Positions 7,770 to 12,438 of a stretch of 12,438 nucleotides of DNA are shown piece by piece. Where the stretch lies: contig CAKUHW010000008.1 of assembly GCA_934659415.1 (NCBI GenBank), positions 1 to 12,438 on the forward strand, in the 5' to 3' direction. The position numbers and the translations under genes are program-made. Source of the stretch: an uncultured Oscillospiraceae bacterium. Lineage in GTDB: Bacteria; Bacillota; Clostridia; Oscillospirales; Oscillospiraceae. The notes under the pieces were generated by a model. That model worked only from the letters and a program-made list of their open reading frames with translations. It had not been told where the DNA came from and searched no databases. Each line of letters starts with the position of its first letter. Position 1 is the first letter of the stretch.

Positions 7770-10646
7770 TCAGGCGGGCGTTTCGGAATACCAGTAGAAG
7801 GTATAGTCCTTGCCGTGGATGGTAACGGTGATCCGGGCCAGGCCGTCGCCCGCCACCGTGAGCTCCATTGTGCCGTCCGCCGCCTTTTTCACCGCGGCGA
7901 CCTCCGGATCTTCGCAGCGCACCGTGTAGTCTGTGACCGCCTTTCCATCCAGCATGGGCCGGAGCTTATAGCTTCCCTCCCAGGTACCGAAAGCCGCGCC
8001 GGGGTAAATGTCATACTCCAGCCACCGGAGGGTAACGTCCTCCGGATCCTCCGGCACGCACACATCGCCGTCAAAACCCTCCGTCACCCAGATGAAGGGA
8101 TAGTCCTTTCCCCTGCAGTGCACGATGAGGGGCGTCTCCCCGTTGCCGATCACGGTCACGGCGATTTCGCCGTCGGCGGTCATCCGATGGTAGAGGATGC
8201 CGTCCCGTTCCACGGTATAGGTAAAGTCGGTCACCCGCTGACCGTTCACCATCACATCGATGCTGTACTGCCATTTCCAGGCGCCGAACCGCTCCCCGGG
8301 CTTGACGGTAAGGCCCTTAAAGCCGAGGGTCAGATCGCCGTCCGGGACCTCGCCCACGGTGAGCTCCGCATCGGAGTACCAGTAGAAGCGGTAGTCCGTC
8401 CCCTGGACCGTGACCGTGATGCTCTCCCGGCCGCCGCCCACTACCTTGACCCTGATCCCGCCGTCGGCGGTGCGGCTGTGGGTCAGCACGGCGCTGCCGC
8501 CCACGGCATAGGTGTAGTCCGTGATCCGCTTCCCGTCCAGCGTGGGATAGAGCACATACTCTCCCGAGCCGCTGCCGAAGGTCTGCCCGGGGCTGACCTT
8601 TCTGCCGCTGTACTCCAGAGCCACATCCTTCACGGCGGCCTTGCCGGCAATGGCCGCCGCGGTCGCCTGGTCGGTAAGCTTGTAGCGCACCATCATGTTC
8701 AGCACCGCGTCCAGGCTGGTGTCGGCGCTGCACCACACATCGGGCTCGTAGCCCTTGTAGTCCACATTCTCCATCTCATAGGGGAAGGTGAGGCTCACGC
8801 CGAAATAGGAGTATATGCCCGTGTTGGGCAGAGTCATGGCGATGTCGTTTCCGCACAGCTGATACCCGGCGGAGTTGGTGCCGATGACAATGGTGTTGTC
8901 CAGCGTCTTGAGGAAGTTCAGCATGCTCTCGCCGGAGGAGCCACAGCCGTCGTCCACCAGGACGATGATGGGGATATCGTTGGGCAGGAAGGTCCCGGTC
9001 TGTTCAAACTGCGTGAAGGTCCCCGCCAGGCCGGAGCCCTCGCCCCAGGCCGCCGCGCGCAGTCTGCTGTGCCGGTTGCCGACGGCCACGGTATACTTCG
9101 GCGCCTTGCCCGTGAAATTCTGCACCCATCTGCTGGCATAGCGGTCGTCGCCGCCCTGGTTCGCCCGCAGGTCAAAGATGATGGTCTTGGCCTCCCGGGC
9201 TTCCTTGCCGGAGGCCGCAAAGCGCTGGAGGTCTGCCGCATAATCGCCTACGAAGCTGCGCACCGAAATGTACTGAATGCCGTTCTCCCGGAAGCTCTTC
9301 ACATCCGGGTACAGCAGCGTTCCGGAATAGGGGCGGCTCTGGGTCCATGCGGCCGTCTCCGTCTTTGTCCTGCCCGATGCGCTCCGATAGGTCAGGGTAC
9401 AGCTTTTCACCTCCGTCAGGGGCACGAAGAGCACCGGTGCGTAGACCAGCTCCCCGTCCTCTGCCAGGGTGAGCGCTACGGACACCCGGCTGTCGGAGAT
9501 CTTCTGCAGATACCACCGCTCCCCGTTTTCCACCTTATAATAGCTGCCGCCGTCCGCGTAGAGACGAAGGCCGTCCACATAGAAATACTCGTACCGGATG
9601 TCCGCCTCCGAAATGCCTGTGCCGAAGATGGCATGGGCGTCCCGGGCAAAGCTCATCTCCCCGGCGATCTTGCTCTCCAGGTCGGTCACCTTCACCGTGC
9701 TGAACTGTCTGAGCCACTGCTGCACGTTCTTCTGCGCGGTCTCAAACTTATCCGCGCCGAAATAGTAATAGGCGCAGTATGCGCTGCGCAGGGCACGGAA
9801 GAAGAGGTCCACATCGCTCTCCGCCTCGGCGCGGGTCACAGTGCTCTTGTAGGACGAGTGTGCCAGCAGGGCTTCGATCTCGCTGTCAGTGAGCAGATTG
9901 GCCGTGGAATCGCTGACGGTATAGCGGCTCAGGGCGGCGGTGTCGATGGGCGCGGTGACCGCAGCCCTGTGCCGGGCAGAGGCCTGCGCCAGCACCCGGT
10001 AGAACTGCAGCTTATTTTCATCGTTCAGGTCGACGGCTCCCGCCTTGGCCAGGGACTCCAGCAGCGTCTGGCTGCTGCCCTTGTAGGCAGCGGAGAGCGC
10101 GTGATAGGAGATGACCGCCAGGTCCCCCCGGAGGAAGCCGGAGCTCTTCGGATACTCTCCCGCGGTGAAGCCCAGCCTGTCCGACAGCTCCCAGGCGGCA
10201 TTCCACCTGAAATCCGTCTGGCTGGAATAGCCCAGCGCCCGCAGCACAAAGGTGAGGTACTGGGAATCCGTCACCGCCTGGGTCGAGCCGAACTGGGTCC
10301 TGCTGATTCCCTTTGTCAGGCCCTTGGCGTAGGCGTAGCCCACATAGGGCGCAGCCCAGTTGGGCACGTCGGTAAAGGGCGTGGTCCAGCTTCCGGCCCT
10401 GGCCTCATCCTCCTTACCCAGCAGCCGCACCAGCATGGTAATGGCCTCCGCCCGGTTGGGGGCGGCATCCAGCGCAAAGACCGGCGCGCCGTCCGCCCGG
10501 CGGCCGATTCCCTTGAACAGGCCCAGGTCGTACAGCGCCTCCGCCGCGGTCTCGGCGTCTGCCGCGCCGCCGCTTTCGGCAGCCAGAGCAGGGACGGCGG
10601 ACAGGCACAGTACCGCCGCAAGGACAAGGGCAAGGATTCGTCTCAT
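7770..10646 (-). CDS. Secreted SLH-domain protein with S41 peptidase-like core and three C-terminal repeats
   Basis: This is a 958-residue cell-surface protein. Residues 1-22 are a signal peptide (MRRILALVLA, then cleavage near ALAAES). About 33-205 hold three degenerate SLH modules (for example FTDVPNWAAPYVGYAYAKGL, LGFTAGEYPKSSGFLRGDLA), which anchor proteins to secondary wall polymer. About 280-650 resemble a C-terminal-processing/S41 fold: TIIFDLRANQGGDD (488-501), then IVLVDDGCGSSGES (561-574), where Ser570 or Ser571 would be the nucleophile, then VIGTNSAGYQ (587-596). The lysine of CtpA-type enzymes is not at the expected place. Residues 675-955 are three tandem 85-residue beta-type repeats. 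No PDZ domain is evident. The ATG at 10646 follows AGGGAG at nine bases. The gene has its own promoter and a terminator on each side. Its substrate is unknown. Confidence 0.85.
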   Translation of the reverse strand: MRRILALVLAAVLCLSAVPALAAESGGAADAETAAEALYDLGLFKGIGRRADGAPVFALDAAPNRAEAITMLVRLLGKEDEARAGSWTTPFTDVPNWAAPYVGYAYAKGLTKGISRTQFGSTQAVTDSQYLTFVLRALGYSSQTDFRWNAAWELSDRLGFTAGEYPKSSGFLRGDLAVISYHALSAAYKGSSQTLLESLAKAGAVDLNDENKLQFYRVLAQASARHRAAVTAPIDTAALSRYTVSDSTANLLTDSEIEALLAHSSYKSTVTRAEAESDVDLFFRALRSAYCAYYYFGADKFETAQKNVQQWLRQFSTVKVTDLESKIAGEMSFARDAHAIFGTGISEADIRYEYFYVDGLRLYADGGSYYKVENGERWYLQKISDSRVSVALTLAEDGELVYAPVLFVPLTEVKSCTLTYRSASGRTKTETAAWTQSRPYSGTLLYPDVKSFRENGIQYISVRSFVGDYAADLQRFAASGKEAREAKTIIFDLRANQGGDDRYASRWVQNFTGKAPKYTVAVGNRHSRLRAAAWGEGSGLAGTFTQFEQTGTFLPNDIPIIVLVDDGCGSSGESMLNFLKTLDNTIVIGTNSAGYQLCGNDIAMTLPNTGIYSYFGVSLTFPYEMENVDYKGYEPDVWCSADTSLDAVLNMMVRYKLTDQATAAAIAGKAAVKDVALEYSGRKVSPGQTFGSGSGEYVLYPTLDGKRITDYTYAVGGSAVLTHSRTADGGIRVKVVGGGRESITVTVQGTDYRFYWYSDAELTVGEVPDGDLTLGFKGLTVKPGERFGAWKWQYSIDVMVNGQRVTDFTYTVERDGILYHRMTADGEIAVTVIGNGETPLIVHCRGKDYPFIWVTEGFDGDVCVPEDPEDVTLRWLEYDIYPGAAFGTWEGSYKLRPMLDGKAVTDYTVRCEDPEVAAVKKAADGTMELTVAGDGLARITVTIHGKDYTFYWYSETPA
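7782..8624 (-). repeat. Three tandem 85-residue C-terminal protein repeats
   Basis: Within the SLH/S41 protein, residues 675-759 (bases 8370-8624), 772-856 (8079-8333) and 871-955 (7782-8036) align end to end with equal length. Shared positions include the opening V/L-x-L, then PG-x-x-FG, LDGK/VNGQ-x-(I/V)-TD(Y/F)T, a central ADG, VxGxG, and the ending G-(T/K)-DY-x-F-x-W. Linkers are 12 and 14 residues. The pattern suggests an all-beta, Ig-like or adhesion module. I do not recognise it as a named domain. Confidence 0.88.
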
Positions 10647-10768
10647 TTCTCAGCTCTCCCTTCGGGTCAGTGCAGTCAGTATACCACGCCCGGCGAAGAT
10701 CCGCAAGCCCGCAGCGCGGCAGGCGTCCGCCGGTCCCGCCCCATTTGTGCACTGCATGCCGCATTCAT

Positions 10769-10798
10769 ATTATAAGGTGCATGGACGGCGCGGACCAA
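10769..10798 (-). promoter_or_regulatory. Candidate promoter of the SLH/S41 gene
   Basis: Minus-strand TATAAT (10769-10774, perfect) with TTGGTC (10793-10798) 18 bases upstream lies about 125 bases before the start codon. It follows directly after the preceding terminator hairpin, so the gene is likely its own unit with a leader of about 115 bases. I saw no further structure in that leader. Confidence 0.6.
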
Positions 10799-10837
10799 AG
10801 AGTGCGGCCGGGAAACGTATCATCGTTTCCCGGCCGC
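10797..10837 (-). terminator. Terminator after the ECF S component gene
   Basis: A perfect 14-bp stem GCGGCCGGGAAACG (10804-10817) pairs with 10824-10837, with a six-base loop. On the minus strand it is followed by ACTCTTT, an imperfect U tract. It lies about 45 bases beyond the S-component stop and closes the riboswitch-led unit. Confidence 0.75.
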
Positions 10838-10882
10838 CGGTCAGCAAAGCCACCGTATCCTGTTTTCGCCTTCCGCCCCGGC

Positions 10883-11440
10883 TCAGGTCCTCTGCCGCAT
10901 GGCTCCGTACAGTCTGCCCAGCAGGCGCCGCAGCGGCCGGAACAGCACCAGCGCCAGCACAAAATTGCCCGCAAAGTGGAGCAGATCGTAGGGAATGCCG
11001 CTGATCCACCAGGTCAGTGCCGCGGCCGGGCCGCTGAGCACGAGGGTCACCGGGGCGCACAGCGCCCCGAAAAGCAGTCCGTATACCCCCGACAGCAGCG
11101 CCCAGGCCAGGGGATGGTCAGCGCCCCGCATGAGCCAGGCCGCGCCGGCCAGCGCCAGCCAGATATAGAGGTATGGGATGGACCACAGACTGACGCCGTA
11201 TACCAGCAGCTCCAGAGCCACATAGGTATAGATGGGGAACACCGCCCGTCTCCCGAAGGTCACCGCAAAGAGCATGATCATCAGGGAGGCCGGCTCGATA
11301 TTGGGCAGGGGGCTCATAACGACCTTGGCCCCGAAGGTCAGGGCTCCCAGCATCCCGAACAGCGCGATCTCGGCCGCGGTGAGCCGGGCCCCGCGCTCAC
11401 CCGACGGAGTAGACAAGGGAAAAGCTGTCGCCGTCGGCAA
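10883..11440 (-). CDS. ECF-type transporter S component, probable corrinoid/cobalamin specificity subunit
   Basis: This protein of up to 185 residues has about six hydrophobic helices and a positively charged C-terminal tail (RPLRRLLGRLYGAMRQRT). That is the size and shape of the small membrane S components that bind vitamins for energy-coupling-factor importers. Helix 1 begins near LTAAEIALFGMLGALTFGAK. Its start lies inside the end of the DUF4430 gene, so the two are translationally coupled. The shared upstream cobalamin riboswitch points to a cobalamin or corrinoid substrate; this is inference from context, not a read-out of binding residues. The start is uncertain. TTG codons at 11440 and 11416 both lack a clear ribosome binding site, and the first ATG (11353) is already within helix 1. 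The ATPase and T subunits (EcfA, EcfT) are not in the window, and in this group they are usually shared and encoded elsewhere. Confidence 0.75.
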   Translation of the reverse strand: MPTATAFPLSTPSGERGARLTAAEIALFGMLGALTFGAKVVMSPLPNIEPASLMIMLFAVTFGRRAVFPIYTYVALELLVYGVSLWSIPYLYIWLALAGAAWLMRGADHPLAWALLSGVYGLLFGALCAPVTLVLSGPAAALTWWISGIPYDLLHFAGNFVLALVLFRPLRRLLGRLYGAMRQRT

Positions 11441-11792
11441 CGGGGGTGGAGTCCGCCCCGGAAGCGGTCATCTCTCCGTTCTGATAAAGTCCCCACCAGC
11501 CGCCGTCCGCGGCAAAGTCCGCCGTCTCGCCGTCCACCTCGGTGATAAACAGGCCGAAAGCGCCCTCCTCGCCCTTTACCAGCCCCTCGTCCAGCAGCAC
11601 CTCGCCCAGGTATTCCGCGTCGGTGCGGTAGGTGAAGGTCTTCGTGCTCCCGTCCTTGTGGACCACCTCCACCGCAACGGTCTTGCTCCCCTGGGAGACG
11701 GCGGGGCGGGTGCACAGGTACACGGCAGCCAGCGCCGCGATGAGCACTACCGCCGCCACCGCGGCAAGAATCAAAGTCTTCTTTTTCTGCAT
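11397..11792 (-). CDS. DUF4430 (transcobalamin-like C-terminal domain) membrane-anchored protein
   Basis: This is a 131-residue protein. Residues 1-28 are a signal or anchor (MQKKKTLILA, then a long hydrophobic stretch). Residues about 36-131 form one DUF4430 domain, with the family pattern YLGEVLLDEGLV, GLFITEVDGE, GGWWGLYQNGEMTASG and a closing VADGDSF. DUF4430 is related to the C-terminal beta domain of intrinsic factor and transcobalamin, which contacts cobalamin. Residue 27 is a cysteine (VYLC), but the leucine just before it makes a standard lipobox unlikely. The ATG at 11792 is fixed by GGAGG about eight bases upstream; the open frame extends further upstream only by running through the riboswitch. 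It is the first gene after the riboswitch and overlaps the S-component gene. I infer a surface corrinoid-capture role. Confidence 0.85.
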   Translation of the reverse strand: MQKKKTLILAAVAAVVLIAALAAVYLCTRPAVSQGSKTVAVEVVHKDGSTKTFTYRTDAEYLGEVLLDEGLVKGEEGAFGLFITEVDGETADFAADGGWWGLYQNGEMTASGADSTPVADGDSFSLVYSVG

Positions 11793-11815
11793 TTGTTTTT
11801 CCTCCGGAATGTCCG

Positions 11816-11849
11816 GGGCCGGCTGCAGCAAAGCATCTGCGGCCGGCCC
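11816..11849 (-). promoter_or_regulatory. Hairpin of the riboswitch expression platform
   Basis: GGGCCGGC (11842-11849, minus-strand reading) pairs with GCCGGCCC (11816-11823), and an inner four-base stem continues it past one mismatch. It ends just before CCGGACATTCCGGAGG, which contains the ribosome binding site. No T run follows, so translational control appears more likely than termination. Confidence 0.5.
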
Positions 11850-11910
11850 TCTCTGCATAGTTTTCCGCAGCTCCGCCGTATCGCTGTAGCGCGCAGCACG
11901 GCGGTCTCGC

Positions 11911-12111
11911 TTCCGTAGGTCTTCTGACTTGCGCCTCTCAGAGCAGAGATCTGCTCCGGCGGCCCTCCCCGCCTTCCCGGATCTCTCCAGTGACCGGCTT
12001 TCGCCATGGGGACGGCCTCGGCAGCTTACAGCGGCGGTACCGTTCGGGATTTGCACCCGATTGTCTTGTTCAGTCTGTCCGGTGCCGGACGGCCCCGGGC
12101 TGACCACGGAA
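11911..12111 (-). ncRNA. Cobalamin riboswitch
   Basis: On the minus strand the conserved core reads GGGTGCAAATCCCGAACGG, then CCGCCGCTGTAAG, then AGCCGGTCACTGG (the B12 box, in variant form), then GGGAAGGCGG, and finally AAGTCAGAAGACCTAC. Order and spacing fit the cobalamin aptamer. A P1 stem closes it: TTCCGTGGTC (12102-12111) pairs with GACCTACGGAA (11911-11921) with one bulged base. Cobalamin binding normally shuts off downstream expression. It lies 118 bases before the DUF4430 start and should control the DUF4430 and S-component genes. Confidence 0.93.
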
Positions 12112-12119
12112 CGGATGGT

Positions 12120-12125
12120 ATTTTA
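12120..12125 (-). promoter_or_regulatory. Candidate -10 element for the riboswitch transcript
   Basis: Minus-strand TAAAAT would start transcription near 12113, just before the first base of the P1 stem. No good -35 hexamer is present at 16-18 bases, so this is tentative. Confidence 0.4.
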
Positions 12126-12129
12126 CACC

Positions 12130-12155
12130 GGGCAGGCTGAGCGGCCTGCCCTTTT
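12130..12155. terminator. Hairpin after the corrinoid-protein gene
   Basis: GGGCAGGC (12130-12137) and GCCTGCCC (12144-12151) form an 8-bp stem with a six-base loop, 14 bases past the stop of the corrinoid protein. Four T follow on the plus strand. In the gene's own (minus) direction there is no T run, so terminator activity is uncertain. Confidence 0.45.
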
Positions 12156-12165
12156 GGGAAAACGC

Positions 12166-12438
12166 TTACTTGTTCTTCAGGAATTCCGCAGCGGCGATGG
12201 CGGCGGAAGCGGCGTCCTCCGTGTAGGAGTCGGCGCCGATGGAGTCGCAGTACTCCTGGGTGACGGGAGCACCGCCGATCATGATCTTCACCTTGTCGCG
12301 GATGCCGGCAGCCTCCACAGCCTTGACCACCTCCGCCATGGCGGGCATGGTGGTGGTGAGCAGCGCGGAGCAGCAGATCAGATCTGCGTTGTTGTCGATG
12401 GCGGCCTGGACGAAGGTCTCAGGGGCCACGTCCACGCC
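12166..12438 (-). CDS. Corrinoid-binding protein of a methyltransferase system, C-terminal part only
   Basis: The frame is open to the right window edge and ends at TAA (12166-12168). The visible 90 residues match the second half of a B12-binding Rossmann domain: NADLICCSALLTTTMPAM (the segment bordering the nucleotide tail), KVKIMIGGAPVTQEYCDSIG (the conserved IGGAPV strand and loop), and a helix GADSYTEDAASAAIAAAEFL. This is typical of the roughly 210-residue corrinoid proteins of methyltransferase systems (MtbC/MttC/MtmC-like), which carry methyl groups between a substrate-specific MtxB enzyme and a methyl acceptor. The DxHxxG histidine motif that ligates cobalt would lie upstream, outside the window, so it cannot be checked. 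The substrate is unknown. The gene precedes the cobalamin-riboswitch unit. Confidence 0.9.
   Translation of the reverse strand, partial: GVDVAPETFVQAAIDNNADLICCSALLTTTMPAMAEVVKAVEAAGIRDKVKIMIGGAPVTQEYCDSIGADSYTEDAASAAIAAAEFLKNK

Noticed and set aside
7815..10775. Plus-strand open frame of 986 codons opposite the SLH/S41 gene
   Set aside because: The minus strand encodes a signal peptide, SLH modules, an S41 core and internal repeats. The plus reading has no recognisable domain and no ribosome binding site.
11793..12107. N-terminal extension of the DUF4430 protein to a start at 12107
   Set aside because: The extension would translate the cobalamin riboswitch. The ATG at 11792 has a good ribosome binding site followed by a normal signal or anchor sequence.

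Overview
The window looks like chromosomal DNA from a GC-rich, anaerobic, gut-type Firmicute, most likely Oscillospiraceae (Flavonifractor/Lawsonibacter-like). This is inferred from strong G/C at third codon positions, Gram-positive ribosome binding sites and promoters, a CIRCE heat-shock operator, an SLH-anchored surface protein, a corrinoid methyltransferase-type protein and a cobalamin riboswitch. No rRNA, tRNA, CRISPR array, transposase or phage gene was seen.

Layout from left to right. (1) The disaggregase ClpB on the minus strand runs off the left edge. A perfect CIRCE operator (2315-2341) lies upstream of it. (2) Divergent from clpB is an OFA-type major facilitator transporter (2553-3776) with its own sigma-A-like promoter and a strong terminator. 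(3) A stretch of about 640 bases with no intact gene follows (3777-4414). It holds two apparent gene fossils facing away from each other, then a palindrome-rich element bounded by two identical 40-base hairpin repeats. (4) A minus-strand operon follows: padR, a DUF4097 (toastrack) protein with a PadR-associated N-terminal prefix domain, an unrecognised 55-residue ORF, and a PspC-domain protein. It looks like an envelope-stress or membrane-sensing module. (5) Divergent from padR is an Mrp/NBP35 iron-sulfur carrier ATPase. The shared intergenic region has two matching 19-bp palindromes placed over both predicted promoters. (6) Convergent with mrp, separated by a bidirectional terminator, is a 958-residue secreted protein with SLH domains, an S41 peptidase-like core and three 85-residue C-terminal repeats. 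(7) At the right is a cobalamin-responsive unit on the minus strand: a riboswitch (P1 stem visible), a DUF4430 (transcobalamin C-terminal-like) protein, and an overlapping ECF-type S component. It is preceded by the C-terminal part of a corrinoid-binding methyltransferase protein that runs off the right edge.

The two most notable systems are these. First, riboswitch, DUF4430 protein and S component together suggest a surface capture protein paired with an ECF corrinoid importer, next to a corrinoid-using enzyme subunit. Second, the PadR/toastrack/small ORF/PspC operon has a paired operator that may also govern the divergent mrp gene. All functional assignments come from reading translated sequence and motifs; no database search was possible.
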